The translations under genes and the position numbers were made by a program. The notes beneath the pieces were generated by a model, which saw nothing but the letters and a program-made list of their open reading frames with translations, made no database searches and had not been told where the DNA came from. Below, piece by piece: positions 1 to 8,511 of a stretch of DNA of 64,000 nucleotides (position 1 is its first letter; the number at the start of each line of letters is the position of its first letter). The DNA comes from Hyphomicrobiales bacterium (lineage in GTDB: Bacteria; Pseudomonadota; Alphaproteobacteria; Rhizobiales; Rhizobiaceae). Location: NCBI GenBank assembly GCA_900469615.1, contig UBYA01000006.1:285412-349411 (forward strand), read 5' to 3'.

Positions 1-360
1 CATCACATCGCCTTCAACGGTCATAAGGGCCGTATCGAGCTGCGCCAGTATGAAAAACAGAACTGGACGACGCCACCGGCCGACGAGATCGTCGTCATGA
101 AGAATTTCGGCGATGTCGAGCGCATATGGGTGCCGCATTCGTCCGGCGGGCACTATGGCGGCGACGACCGTCTGCGCAACATGCTGCTGCGCTCCGGTCC
201 GAACGACGAGCTCAAACAGCGCGCCGGTTCGCGGGCAGGGGCGCTGTCGGTGCTTTGCGGCATTGCCGCGCTGCAAAGCAGCCGTACCGGCCAGCAGGTG
301 TCGATTGCCGATATCTGGGGCAAGGATGACGGCCTGAACCTGCTGGAACCGCGGCCATAA
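1..360 (+). CDS. Gfo/Idh/MocA family oxidoreductase, C-terminal fragment
   Basis: The reading frame is open from the first base and ends in TAA at 358-360, giving the last 119 residues of a longer protein whose start lies outside the window. The fragment resembles the C-terminal dimerisation/substrate domain of Gfo/Idh/MocA NAD(P)-dependent sugar oxidoreductases, with segments such as HHIAFNGHKGRIEL and WVPHSSGGHYGGDDRLRNML near the start and middle. The Rossmann domain and the catalytic lysine are not visible, so the assignment rests on C-terminal resemblance only. It faces the minus-strand lipoprotein gene that ends at 415. Sugar enzymes dominate the next 15 kb, which fits a carbohydrate role, but the substrate cannot be inferred. 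Confidence 0.7.
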   Translation, partial: HHIAFNGHKGRIELRQYEKQNWTTPPADEIVVMKNFGDVERIWVPHSSGGHYGGDDRLRNMLLRSGPNDELKQRAGSRAGALSVLCGIAALQSSRTGQQVSIADIWGKDDGLNLLEPRP

Positions 361-414
361 GCTCTGGCCGCAGGGTTGTATTCCTACCGAAATCGGCGTC
401 AGCCGGTGCGGGGC

Positions 415-1002
415 TTAGCTGCAGCCGGGTAGCTGCTGCGCATAAATTCGCGTCATGCCATTGAAGCGTCTGGCGCCGGCAAGAGCGGTCGCATTGCCGC
501 GCCATGAACCCTGCAGAAAGCCCTTCGGGCCAGAGTAATAGGCGAGATAGAGGCTATAGGAATCATTCAGAGGAATGCCGGTCTGCAGGTGGGTCTGGTA
601 GTGATACCAGCCGACGAAATCGATGGCGTCGGAGAAGCTGGTGCGGCTTGCGGTCCAATTGCCGGTCTCGCGCTTGTACTTATCCCAGGTGCCGTCCAGC
701 GCCTGCGAGTAGCCATAGGCCGTCGTCGGGCGTTTCCAGGGGATGAAGCCAAGCAGATAGCGCCGCGGCGGGCGGGCGCGCGGCCGGAAGCCGGATTCGG
801 TATAGATCGTCGCCATCAGGATCGGCACCGGTACGCCATATTTGCGTTCGGTGCGCTCGGCCGCGCGCTGCCAGTTGTTGAACCAGCCGTCGCGCTGGTC
901 GAAGATCGCGCAGATGTTGCGGGTGCGCGAGGGAGCGGTGGCACAGCCTGCCAGCATGCCGAGCAACATTACGGCCAGAATGGAAAGGACGCGGGTACGC
1001 AT
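415..1002 (-). CDS. Lipoprotein with transglycosylase SLT-like domain
   Basis: A 195-residue product. The ATG at 1002 is chosen because it is preceded by a GAAGAGG ribosome binding site and opens a lipoprotein signal peptide with lipobox LAGC (Cys about residue 20); the longer open frame upstream has no such features. The mature part has a lysozyme-fold/SLT-like core: an ATIYTESGF segment with the expected catalytic Glu, and later AYGYSQALDGTWDKYK and YLAYYSGPKGF, typical of soluble lytic transglycosylase relatives. It is therefore probably anchored in the outer membrane or periplasm and acts on peptidoglycan. It lies about 115 bases downstream of the hydroxyacid dehydrogenase on the same strand and may be read through from that operon, but a functional link is not evident. 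Confidence 0.8.
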   Translation of the reverse strand: MRTRVLSILAVMLLGMLAGCATAPSRTRNICAIFDQRDGWFNNWQRAAERTERKYGVPVPILMATIYTESGFRPRARPPRRYLLGFIPWKRPTTAYGYSQALDGTWDKYKRETGNWTASRTSFSDAIDFVGWYHYQTHLQTGIPLNDSYSLYLAYYSGPKGFLQGSWRGNATALAGARRFNGMTRIYAQQLPGCS

Positions 1003-1117
1003 GACTAGAACCTCTTCGCTAAGAAGAAGAGCTAGCGCGGAATGATTAAAAACGGGTTGTTCGCCTGTGCCGAAATGGGGCGATTTCAGGGAGTTTTCAT
1101 GGATTTGCTGCGTCGCG

Positions 1118-2143
1118 TCATGCCATGCGCGCCATGTCCTCGCGGCGGATTTCATGAAGCAGCGGCCTGCCCTCGATGAAGCGGATGACCTCCTCGACCG
1201 CCATCTCGCCGAGGCGGGTGCGCTCCAGCCCCACGGCTCCGGCAATATGCGGGGTCAGGAAGACATTCGGCAGGTCGTAGAAGGCCGATGCCGCCTCCGG
1301 AATTTCCGGATCGGTGACGTCGATGACCGCATCGATCCGCCCGGTCTTCAGCACGGCAACAAGGGCGGCCTCATCGACCAGGGCGCCGCGCGCCGTATTG
1401 ATGAAGGTCGCGCTATCCTTCATCAGCGACAGGCGGCCTGCATCGATCATGTGCCGCGTGGCGGGCAGGGATGGCGCATGCAGCGATACGATGTCGGCCG
1501 ATGCCATCAGGGTATCCAGATCGGTTTTCTCGGCGCCCAGCCCGGTAGCCTCGGCGTCGCCGACCATGGGATCATAGAGCAGGATGCGGTAGTCGAAGGG
1601 TGCGAGCAATTCGATCACCCGCCTGCCGATCCGCGAGGCGCCGATGATGCCGACGGTGCGGCGGTAGTTGCCGATGGCTTCGGCCTGCATCGGGATCGTG
1701 CGCGTGCGGTCGCGGTCGGCGACGTAGAAATCGCGGAACTGGAAGACCTTCTTGCCGGCGAAGATGATGGCGGCCAGCGTGAATTCCGCAACCGGAAGGG
1801 CATTGGCCTGCGCGGCATGGCTGACCAGTATGCCGCGATCGAACAGGCTGTCGCCGAGCAGGCCCTTCACCGTACCGGCGGAATGGGCAACCAGCTTCAA
1901 ATGCGGCGCCAGCGCCAGCGCGGCGGCGTCGATGGTCGGTGAGCCCCAGCCCGTGACAAGTATTTCGGCTTCGGCAAGCAGCCTTGCCGCTCGCGCGTCA
2001 TCGAAGCTCTGCATCGGCGCGGCGTCCAGCACGCGGCCGATGGTATCGAGACGACGGATCAGCGCATCGGGCAGGACATGCCGCGTGCGCGATGGCTGCA
2101 TGGCAAAGGCGATGGCCGGGCGGTTGGAAGCGGATTGCGTCAT
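1118..2143 (-). CDS. D-isomer-specific 2-hydroxyacid dehydrogenase
   Basis: A 341-residue NAD(P)-dependent dehydrogenase that would interconvert a 2-keto acid and a D-2-hydroxy acid. The ATG at 2143 overlaps the stop of the upstream DUF2264 gene in an ATGA arrangement, indicating translational coupling. Visible family marks are the Rossmann segment VGIIGASRIGRR (the usual GxGxxG has Ala-Ser-Arg here, so the dinucleotide loop is slightly unusual), the substrate-binding Arg in NTARGALVDE, the catalytic Glu region DPEIPE and the catalytic His in TPHIAG. The family includes glycerate, hydroxypyruvate and phosphoglycerate dehydrogenases, and the substrate cannot be fixed here. Being coupled to DUF2264 under a LacI regulator, it probably works on a breakdown product of the same carbohydrate. 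Confidence 0.88.
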   Translation of the reverse strand: MTQSASNRPAIAFAMQPSRTRHVLPDALIRRLDTIGRVLDAAPMQSFDDARAARLLAEAEILVTGWGSPTIDAAALALAPHLKLVAHSAGTVKGLLGDSLFDRGILVSHAAQANALPVAEFTLAAIIFAGKKVFQFRDFYVADRDRTRTIPMQAEAIGNYRRTVGIIGASRIGRRVIELLAPFDYRILLYDPMVGDAEATGLGAEKTDLDTLMASADIVSLHAPSLPATRHMIDAGRLSLMKDSATFINTARGALVDEAALVAVLKTGRIDAVIDVTDPEIPEAASAFYDLPNVFLTPHIAGAVGLERTRLGEMAVEEVIRFIEGRPLLHEIRREDMARMA

Positions 2144-3996
2144 GGCAGGCGACCGGGCGCCTCGATGGCGCTGACTGCGATACCCTTGTCCTTGATGAGG
2201 GCGCACAAGGCGTCGATGTCAGGCCGAGCGGGCGGCTTGCTCCAGGCATGATCGACGGCTGCGGGGTCCTTCTCCGCAAGTATCGCAGAGACGAGAACGC
2301 TCTCGCCCGCGGGAATGGTGCCGCGCAGCTGTGGCACAAGGGTCTTCGAGACGATGAGGTTGGTGTTCGGCGGCGCCTTCTGCGCAATGCCTGCGCGTTC
2401 GACTGTCGAGCCGAGATCGAGAATGCCGCTGAAATCCTCCGCGCCGATCGCATAGGCGGCGCCGGCTACGGATGAAAGCGTGTCGGCCTCGAGATCACGT
2501 CTTGCGATGGCGAAGCCGCCTTCTGCCGTCTGCAGCGGGCGCGGCGTGCTGATCCTGTGCAGGCGGATATGCCAGGGCGCGGCCGGCACGAGCCATGTCT
2601 CCACCGTCACGTCCGGATAGGGCGACCATTTGGCATAGAGCGTATCGCCGGCAAGCCTGGCGTCCTCGTTGGTTTCGCGGACACGGTAATGCAGGCCGTC
2701 GTCGCTGAAGGCGAGCACGCTGTCGAAGGCGCCGCCGGCAAAGATGCGCTCGTCGCTTTCGACGCTGAAGCCGTAGCGGGCGGAATAGGCAAATTTCGAA
2801 TATTTCTCCGCGCCGAAACGCATCTGCTGGTTTTCCTGGCCGGACGACAGCGCGACCACATCATCCTTGTTGCGCAGCAGGACCATGCCGGGATGTTTTT
2901 GCGGAACGATAGCCGGCTCATTTTCCGGCGGCTTTTCTCCGGCGCTCCAGAATGGATGCGTTTCGGAAAGCGCCAGCGGCAGGAAGGCCTTGAAGGCCCA
3001 ATAGGGCGAGCCGGCGGAATTGTAGTTCTCCGACATCAGCAGGTTGGGATAGGCAAAGCCGATCGGCAGGGTGCCGTCGCGATTGGCGATCGGCTTGTCG
3101 GCCCACCAGCGCAGATGCCTGAGGCACAGGCCCTTGATCTCGCCCCATGGCAGCGCCTCGACATCGGCAAAGGCGAGCGCCGACCAGAAGCCCGCGCAGG
3201 CGAAGCGATAGGTCAGGCTGCGGCCGAAGGGGATGGTGGCGCCATCGGGCGCGAACCAGTGGCGGAAATCCCTGGCGAAGAGCATTGCGCGCTCGCGATA
3301 GCGCTTGGCGCGATCGTCATCCACGAGCCTGGAATAGATCAGCCCGTAGAAATGCATGGCGAAGGGTATGTAGTGATCGATGCGCCGGACATTGCCGTCG
3401 CGATACCAGCCGTCATCGATGTAAAAGCCGTCGAGTTCGTTCAGGTAGTCTTCCGTCAGGCTGCGGTCGAAGGAGGCGCCGAGCTTGTCCAGGGCGATAT
3501 CCACGAAGATGCGGAAGAACTTCCAGTTGTTGTCGGCATAGTCGAAGGTGCGCGCATGCTTGAGATAGGCAATCAGATTGTCGCGCGCGCGCTGATCGAG
3601 CGGCTCCCAGATCTTTTCCGGAACCAGGGCGAGCGCGAAGCCGAGGGCGGCAAGCTCGACCATGCGCTGATCGCGGCCGTTGACCGTGCCCCAATATTCC
3701 GGATGTTTCGGATCGACGCCATTGGCGAGGCCTTCGGCATAGCGGTGCCAATGATGAAACTCGCCGCCGCCGGCGCCGAGCGGCGCAAGGCCCCAGAGCG
3801 GGCGGGCGAAACCTTCGAGATCGGCGGCTGCACGGTCGAAATGCGCGCCGGCGGCATCGATGCGGACGCGGGCATTGCCGTCCGAAAAATAAGGCAGCAA
3901 CGGATCGAACAGGTCGGTCAGCGCGCGGCGCATGTCCGCGAGGTTCTTCAATGGATTGCCGGCGAGCGGATTGGAGCTGGCGGGGTCATAGATCAT
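2140..3996 (-). CDS. DUF2264 domain protein
   Basis: A 618-residue protein matching the DUF2264 family over essentially its whole length; the first part is helical and aromatic-rich (for example GGGEFHHWHRYAEGLANG and DNNWKFFRIFVDIAL), as in alpha/alpha-barrel sugar-active proteins, and the last third is beta-rich. The ATG at 3996 gives the expected family N-terminus (NPLKNLADMRRAL); the ribosome binding site is weak (AGAAAG). There is no signal peptide, so the protein should be cytoplasmic. The biochemical function of DUF2264 is not established to my knowledge; the barrel-like composition and the sugar-uptake context suggest a glycoside hydrolase or lyase-like enzyme, which is inference. It sits between lacI (41 bases upstream) and a coupled dehydrogenase, all on the minus strand. 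Confidence 0.85.
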   Translation of the reverse strand: MIYDPASSNPLAGNPLKNLADMRRALTDLFDPLLPYFSDGNARVRIDAAGAHFDRAAADLEGFARPLWGLAPLGAGGGEFHHWHRYAEGLANGVDPKHPEYWGTVNGRDQRMVELAALGFALALVPEKIWEPLDQRARDNLIAYLKHARTFDYADNNWKFFRIFVDIALDKLGASFDRSLTEDYLNELDGFYIDDGWYRDGNVRRIDHYIPFAMHFYGLIYSRLVDDDRAKRYRERAMLFARDFRHWFAPDGATIPFGRSLTYRFACAGFWSALAFADVEALPWGEIKGLCLRHLRWWADKPIANRDGTLPIGFAYPNLLMSENYNSAGSPYWAFKAFLPLALSETHPFWSAGEKPPENEPAIVPQKHPGMVLLRNKDDVVALSSGQENQQMRFGAEKYSKFAYSARYGFSVESDERIFAGGAFDSVLAFSDDGLHYRVRETNEDARLAGDTLYAKWSPYPDVTVETWLVPAAPWHIRLHRISTPRPLQTAEGGFAIARRDLEADTLSSVAGAAYAIGAEDFSGILDLGSTVERAGIAQKAPPNTNLIVSKTLVPQLRGTIPAGESVLVSAILAEKDPAAVDHAWSKPPARPDIDALCALIKDKGIAVSAIEAPGRLP

Positions 3997-4037
3997 CGGT
4001 TCGGCTTTCTCGATCGTTTCCGCGGCGGGATCGGGCT

Positions 4038-5060
4038 TCAGGTTTCGGGTGGCAGCGTGCCGCCGGCGATGGGCAGGACGCCATGGCAGATATGGCGGGC
4101 CGGCGCGTCGCGGTCGCGGAAGCGGGCGATCATCAGGCCGATAGCCTCGCGGCCCAATGCTGCGCGGTCGACGCGCATGGTTGCCAGCCGGGGGTTGGTC
4201 ATCAGGGCGCAGGGCAGATCGTCGAAGCCGACGACGGCGAAATCCTCCGGCACCCGCAGGCCGGCCTCGGCAACGGCATCCAGCACGCCGACCGCGATGA
4301 AGTCGTTCATGCAGAAGGCTGCCGTGAAGCCGCCTTTTTCGGCAAGGATCGCGGCCGTGGTATCGTGGGCTTCCTGGCTGGAGCTGCCGGCAAACGTCAT
4401 CGGCACGAGCCGGCCCTCGGCGCCGTCCACGGAAGCGATCGCAGCTTCGAAACCGCGGATGCGCTCGCGGATCGTCTGGCGGTGCGAGCCCGTCAGGTGC
4501 AGGATGCGGCGGTGGCCGGTGTCGAGCAATCGGCGTGTCGCATTGTAGGCGCCGAAGAAGTTCGAGGGCGAAACGCCGTCGAAACGCAGCTTCGGGTCTG
4601 TGCCGTTGACGAGCACAACGGGCGTGCCGCTTGTTTCCAGCCATCGGCGCAGCTCGTCGGAGGGGTCGATGCCGACGAGAAACAGGCCCTCGGCGCCGGC
4701 TGTCTGCAGATATTCCTTCACCAGATCGGGTTCGGTTCGCGCCTCGCGGATCAGGCGGATGTCGAAGCGCATGCCGCGCTCGGCCGCGCCGGCGCGCAAG
4801 CCTTCCAGAATGCCTTCGTAGAAGACGCTGAGGCCGCCCGTGACGCTGTCGCTGGCGATCAGAGCCAGACCGCCCGATGTCGTCTCGGCGGCCGTCTTCA
4901 GCGGGTAGCCGAGGTCGCTCGCGACCTTGAAGATGTGCTGGCGGATCGTCTCGCTGATGCCAGGTTCATTGGTGAGAACCCGTGACACGGTGGAAACGGA
5001 GACGCCGGCCGCAGCGGCGATATCGGCCTGTCTGATACGTTTGGAGCGAAGATCGTTCAT
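4038..5060 (-). CDS. LacI family transcriptional regulator
   Basis: A 340-residue regulator with an N-terminal LacI helix-turn-helix (about residues 9-30, IRQADIAAAAGVSVSTVSRVL), hinge, and a periplasmic-binding-protein-like effector domain from about residue 60 to 330. It would bind a sugar or sugar derivative and repress the genes on both sides. It is the first gene of the minus-strand unit lacI-DUF2264-dehydrogenase and is divergent from the binding-protein gene at 5210. The 149-base gap contains TGCA-rich palindromes, the likely operators. The family assignment is firm; the effector is unknown. Confidence 0.93.
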   Translation of the reverse strand: MNDLRSKRIRQADIAAAAGVSVSTVSRVLTNEPGISETIRQHIFKVASDLGYPLKTAAETTSGGLALIASDSVTGGLSVFYEGILEGLRAGAAERGMRFDIRLIREARTEPDLVKEYLQTAGAEGLFLVGIDPSDELRRWLETSGTPVVLVNGTDPKLRFDGVSPSNFFGAYNATRRLLDTGHRRILHLTGSHRQTIRERIRGFEAAIASVDGAEGRLVPMTFAGSSSQEAHDTTAAILAEKGGFTAAFCMNDFIAVGVLDAVAEAGLRVPEDFAVVGFDDLPCALMTNPRLATMRVDRAALGREAIGLMIARFRDRDAPARHICHGVLPIAGGTLPPET

Positions 5061-5082
5061 GGCGCAAAACTATGCAAAATTA

Positions 5083-5094
5083 TGCAAATTTGCA
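5083..5094. promoter_or_regulatory. Candidate LacI operator, 12-bp palindrome
   Basis: TGCAAATTTGCA is a perfect palindrome located 22 bases upstream of the lacI start and preceded by two further TGCAAA half-sites. Palindromic sites in a divergent lacI promoter are normally autoregulatory operators. It lacks the central CG of most LacI-family operators, so the assignment is a proposal. Confidence 0.5.
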
Positions 5095-5109
5095 ATAGAA
5101 AGTTTTTTT

Positions 5110-5124
5110 ATTGCGTAGTGCAAT
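5110..5124. promoter_or_regulatory. Candidate second LacI operator
   Basis: ATTGC-GTAGT-GCAAT is an inverted repeat with perfect 5-base arms in the same lacI/binding-protein gap, followed by another TTGCA half-site. It shares the TTGC/GCAA half-site with the palindrome at 5083 and may be a second binding site for the same repressor. Confidence 0.4.
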
Positions 5125-5209
5125 GAAGTTGCATATCTTTGCGCCACTTGTCCGCGAGAGGCGTCGGGGAGATCGCCGCGGATGGCAACGCAAGAGAAGG
5201 AGGAATCTC

Positions 5210-6502
5210 ATGCGCATGAATCGCCGCTCATTCATGATCGGAGCCGCCGGAACCGCGGCTGGCCTCGCCTTCGCCGGCGGGGCGATGCCGGCTTTTGCCG
5301 ACGCCACGCAGCTGCGCGCCATGTGGTGGGGCTCGCCCGACCGTGGCAAACGTACCGTCGCGGTCGCGGAGCTGTTTCACGCCAAGAACCCGGATATTAC
5401 CGTCATCGGCGAAAGCATCAGCGGCGACGGCTACTGGGCCAAGCTTGCGACGGGAATGGCAAGCCAGAACATCGCCGATGTCTTCCAGCTCGAACCGAGC
5501 ACGATCTCGGACTACTCGAAGCGCGGGGCCTGCCTGCCGCTCGATCAGTTCGTACCCTCGACGCTGAAGGTCGATGCTTTCGGCAAGGATATGCTGAAGC
5601 TGACGACGATCGACGACAAGCTTTATGGCGTCGGCCTCGGGCTGAACTCGTTTTCGCTCTTTTATGACGAAGAAATTTTCAAGAAGACGGGCCTCACCCC
5701 GCCCGGTCCGACGACGACCTGGGCCGAATATGCCGACTTGGCCGTCGAAATGACCAAGGCGGCCGGAAAGCGGGCCTATTGGGGCGGCCCTTACGGTGCG
5801 CGCTACAACTATGTGCTCGATGCCTGGATGCGCCAGCGCGGCAAGAGCCTCTTTACCAAGGAAGGCGACCTCGGCTTCGGCGTCGACGATGCCAAGGAAT
5901 GGTATTCATACTGGGAAGAGCTGCGCAAACGCGGCGGCACCGTGCCGCCCGACGTGCAGACGCTCGACCAGAACGTCATCGAAAGCAACTGCCTGGCGCT
6001 CGGCAAGTCGGCGATGGGCATGGCCTATTCCAACCAGCTCGTGGGCTATCAGCTTGTGGTCAAGAGCAAGCTGGCGATTACCATGCTGCCGCGCGAGAAG
6101 AAGGACGGCCCTTCCGGCCATTATTATCGTCCCGCCTTGATCTGGAGCGTCGGGGCCACCAGCAAGAATGGCGAAGCGGCGGCGAAATTCATCGATTTCT
6201 TCGTCAACGACGTCGACGCCGGCAAGATTCTCGGCGTCGAACGCGGCGTGCCGATGTCGCCGGCCGTGCGGACGGCGATCCTGCCGCAGCTCAATCCAGT
6301 CGAGCAACTGACGGTAAAATATGTCGAGCTGCTGAAAGACCAGGTGGGCGACTATCCGCCGCCGGCGCCTATGGGATCCGGGGAATTCGACCAGAACGTC
6401 ATGCGCCCTGTCGCCGACCAGCTCGCTTTCGGCAAGCTCACGGTCGCCGAGGCGGCGCAGAAGCTGGTGGACGAAGGCAAGGCGAAGCTGAAGAAGAGCT
6501 GA
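5210..6502 (+). CDS. ABC transporter sugar-binding protein (orphan)
   Basis: A 430-residue extracellular solute-binding protein of the family-1 (sugar) type. The ATG at 5210 follows an excellent AAGAAGGAGG ribosome binding site. The N-terminus carries a twin-arginine-like signal (NRRSFMIG followed by a hydrophobic stretch and a cleavage region ending PAFADA), so it may be exported by Tat rather than Sec. The mature protein begins with a typical strand (QLRAMWWGSPDRGKR) and has the usual family motifs such as LYGVGLGLNSFSLFYDEE. It would deliver a sugar to a permease, but no permease or ATPase gene follows, so it must borrow one or belong to a split system. It is divergent from the LacI gene and probably regulated by it. 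Confidence 0.9.
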   Translation: MRMNRRSFMIGAAGTAAGLAFAGGAMPAFADATQLRAMWWGSPDRGKRTVAVAELFHAKNPDITVIGESISGDGYWAKLATGMASQNIADVFQLEPSTISDYSKRGACLPLDQFVPSTLKVDAFGKDMLKLTTIDDKLYGVGLGLNSFSLFYDEEIFKKTGLTPPGPTTTWAEYADLAVEMTKAAGKRAYWGGPYGARYNYVLDAWMRQRGKSLFTKEGDLGFGVDDAKEWYSYWEELRKRGGTVPPDVQTLDQNVIESNCLALGKSAMGMAYSNQLVGYQLVVKSKLAITMLPREKKDGPSGHYYRPALIWSVGATSKNGEAAAKFIDFFVNDVDAGKILGVERGVPMSPAVRTAILPQLNPVEQLTVKYVELLKDQVGDYPPPAPMGSGEFDQNVMRPVADQLAFGKLTVAEAAQKLVDEGKAKLKKS

Positions 6503-6663
6503 CTAGCGTTCGTCCGCTTGTAGCCGCATGCGGTTCGATACTCCCTCTGTCGCTATCGCGGCAGATCGTCGGGAATTCGCTGCCGTCCCTGCCGGAGCCA
6601 CGTCCCTTCCGGTCTCTGCGGATATGATATCGATTTGAGGCAAGTCGGTGCGACAAATAACCA

Positions 6664-6685
6664 ATCTCCCCCTTGCGGGGGAGAT
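6664..6685. repeat. Palindromic intergenic repeat (CTCCCC hairpin)
   Basis: Perfect 9-base arms ATCTCCCCC and GGGGGAGAT flank the loop TTGC. The hairpin and its flank (GGCGGCAGAGGGG) resemble short mosaic repeats common between rhizobial genes, and it lies in the gene-free stretch 6503-6735 between two convergent genes. It may also assist termination of either gene. No gene is seen in that stretch. Confidence 0.6.
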
Positions 6686-6735
6686 GTCGCGATGGCGGCA
6701 GAGGGGTATCGCCTCCTCCGGCGCGTCGAGAATTC

Positions 6736-7596
6736 TTACTTCCCATCCCAGGGGGTCAATGCGTCCTGCTTCAGGCGGCGCTGCTGCTCCGGCGGAAGCT
6801 TGTAATCCCCCTTGTAAGGCGCGCTTTCGAAGGAGCCGTAGGTCGGGTTGGCAATCGCGATCCAGTCATGGCCGAAGTGGGCGACATTGGCGTCGAAGAC
6901 CTTCTGCCGTTCCTCGACCGTGCCCTTGTAGTCGTCGGTGAAATCGCCGAAATTGTCGCCGAACATCAGCAGGATGCGATAGTTCTTGGCGATGAAGGCG
7001 CGGCGCGTGCCCTTGGCGGAAGTCCAGTCGGGCTGCTCCTTGACGCTGAGGAAGGTATCGACATTGTCTCCCATCGGAAAGCCGAAGCGCTTCATTTCCT
7101 CGACCGTCGGCTTTTCCTCGTCGACCGTGCGATTGGTGACATAAAAGACTTTCACGCCTTTCGAGGCCGCATATTGGGTGAATTCCACCGCCCCGGCGAT
7201 CGGCTTGTCCTGCTGGGCATTCACGTATTGCGTCCAGCTGTCGGCCGTAAAGCTGCTGCCGGTCGTGATGTTGCGCGCCTGATAGGGCGAGGTGTTCAGG
7301 ATGGTGTCGTCGACATCGAGAATGATGGCGGGCGGAAAATCCTGGAAATTGCCCGTCTGCTCGACAGGGGCCGCCGTCCAGTTTTTGTCGGCCAGTGCCT
7401 CGTCGAGCCGGATGCGGCCGAGCGTATAGGCGCCGAGCGCGTTGGCCTGCGCCTCGACCGAGGTCTGATCCCAGAGAACGGCGTTGAGATTGTCGTCTGG
7501 CATGGCGTCCGGCAGATCGGCGGCCAGAGCCGGCAGGGCGGCGACGAGGCCGATGGTTGCAACGAGCGCCAGGCGCCCCGTATATCCGTTTCTCAC
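6736..7596 (-). CDS. Exported HAD-family acid phosphatase (class B / 5'-nucleotidase lipoprotein e(P4)-like)
   Basis: A 286-residue protein with a Sec signal peptide (RLALVATIGLVAALPALAAD) and a HAD subfamily IIIB phosphatase domain. The catalytic motif ILDVDDTILNT gives the nucleophile and general acid Asp pair; YVTNR and the later LLMFGDNFGDF match HAD motifs II and IV. It would dephosphorylate nucleotides or other phosphomonoesters in the periplasm. A GTG at 7596 is chosen as the start because AGGAGA lies six bases upstream and it directly precedes the signal peptide; upstream ATGs such as 7629 have no such site. There is no lipobox, unlike the Haemophilus e(P4) protein. It stands alone, with a strong terminator hairpin just upstream separating it from the thuA-like operon. 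Confidence 0.85.
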   Translation of the reverse strand: MRNGYTGRLALVATIGLVAALPALAADLPDAMPDDNLNAVLWDQTSVEAQANALGAYTLGRIRLDEALADKNWTAAPVEQTGNFQDFPPAIILDVDDTILNTSPYQARNITTGSSFTADSWTQYVNAQQDKPIAGAVEFTQYAASKGVKVFYVTNRTVDEEKPTVEEMKRFGFPMGDNVDTFLSVKEQPDWTSAKGTRRAFIAKNYRILLMFGDNFGDFTDDYKGTVEERQKVFDANVAHFGHDWIAIANPTYGSFESAPYKGDYKLPPEQQRRLKQDALTPWDGK

Positions 7597-7731
7597 GCTG
7601 TTCTCCTCTTGCTGAAATCCATAAGGCATATCAGTGGTTTCGGGCATGTATGACATCATGATCCGGGTAAGGATAGTTTGCGCGCGGAGCGAATGTGTCA
7701 AGCCTGTGACCGTTCGCACCGTTATCGTAAA

Positions 7732-7776
7732 GCCGATTGCCGCCCGCGATCACGAGGGATGCGGGCGGCAATCGGC
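7732..7776 (-). terminator. Strong hairpin downstream of the thuA-like gene
   Basis: A perfect 16-base stem (GCCGATTGCCGCCCGC paired with its complement) with a 13-base loop lies just after the minus-strand thuA-like gene and is followed on that strand by CTTTACG. The T run is short, but the stem is strong and sits between two separately started genes, so it is most likely the operon terminator. Confidence 0.7.
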
Positions 7777-7845
7777 CTTGATGTAGCGGCTTTCGCGTGT
7801 CTGACGAGGCTTTGATACCGCCGCGACAGGAGAAGAGCTTTGCCT

Positions 7846-8487
7846 TCAGCGCGCGGCCCAGTTGGCGCCGCGGCGGAAGATGGTCTTCATCTGCGGCACG
7901 GCGAATTCCTTGGCCTGGTGGCCGAGCGAGGAATAGAAGACCCGGCCCTGGCCGTATTTGCGCTTCCAGGCGACAGGCATGACGACGCCGTCGATCCAGT
8001 AGGCATGGTCGCCGGTGAAGGTCGTCGTCGCCAGCACCTCGTTCGAGGGATCGACATGCATGTAATATTGCTCCGACGTGTAGGGGAAATCGGTGATCCC
8101 CTCCATGATCGGATCGTCGGGCCGCGTGATGTTGACCGTGTAGTCGATGATGTTGCCGGGATGGGCGACCCACTGGCCGCCGATGATGAACTGGTACTCG
8201 ACGCTCTCGCGGAACGAGTCGCCGGCGCCGCCATGATAACCGGCAATGCCGACACCGCTTTCGATGGCGGCGGCAAGGTTCTTCACCTCTTCCTTCTCGA
8301 TCTTCGACATGGTGACGATCGGCACGATCAGGCTGAGGTCGTGGATCGATGGGTCGGCGAAGGCCTCGGTGCTGTTTTCGAGGTAGACCTTGAAGCCGTC
8401 CTCCTCCAGCATGTCGCGGATGATATGGGCGCATTCCTGCGGTTCGTGGCCGCTCCAGCCGCCCCAGACGATAAGTGCTTCACGCAT
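7846..8487 (-). CDS. ThuA-like domain protein
   Basis: A 213-residue ThuA family protein (glutamine-amidotransferase-like fold). Visible family features are the N-terminal ALIVWGGWSGHEP segment, the GYHGGAGDSF loop, and the C-terminal KRKYGQGRVFYSSLGH region. ThuA of Sinorhizobium is required with ThuB for trehalose use through 3-keto intermediates; relatives handle other 3-keto-glycosides. The ATG at 8487 has a clear AGGAGG site. The gene follows a Gfo/Idh/MocA dehydrogenase by 24 bases, reproducing the thuA/thuB pairing, although this protein is shorter than described ThuA proteins. The substrate is unknown, so I do not assign the symbol. Confidence 0.85.
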   Translation of the reverse strand: MREALIVWGGWSGHEPQECAHIIRDMLEEDGFKVYLENSTEAFADPSIHDLSLIVPIVTMSKIEKEEVKNLAAAIESGVGIAGYHGGAGDSFRESVEYQFIIGGQWVAHPGNIIDYTVNITRPDDPIMEGITDFPYTSEQYYMHVDPSNEVLATTTFTGDHAYWIDGVVMPVAWKRKYGQGRVFYSSLGHQAKEFAVPQMKTIFRRGANWAAR

Positions 8488-8511
8488 GATAGTCCTCCTG
8501 AAATTGTTTCG

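Noticed and set aside
1003..1245. N-terminal extension of the SLT-like lipoprotein
   Set aside because: It would hide the lipoprotein signal and overlaps the dehydrogenase gene; the ATG at 1002 has a ribosome binding site.
2557..4548. Long plus-strand open frame (663 codons) opposite the DUF2264 and lacI genes
   Set aside because: It lies antisense to clearly conserved genes and is an effect of high-GC codon use; it has no family features.
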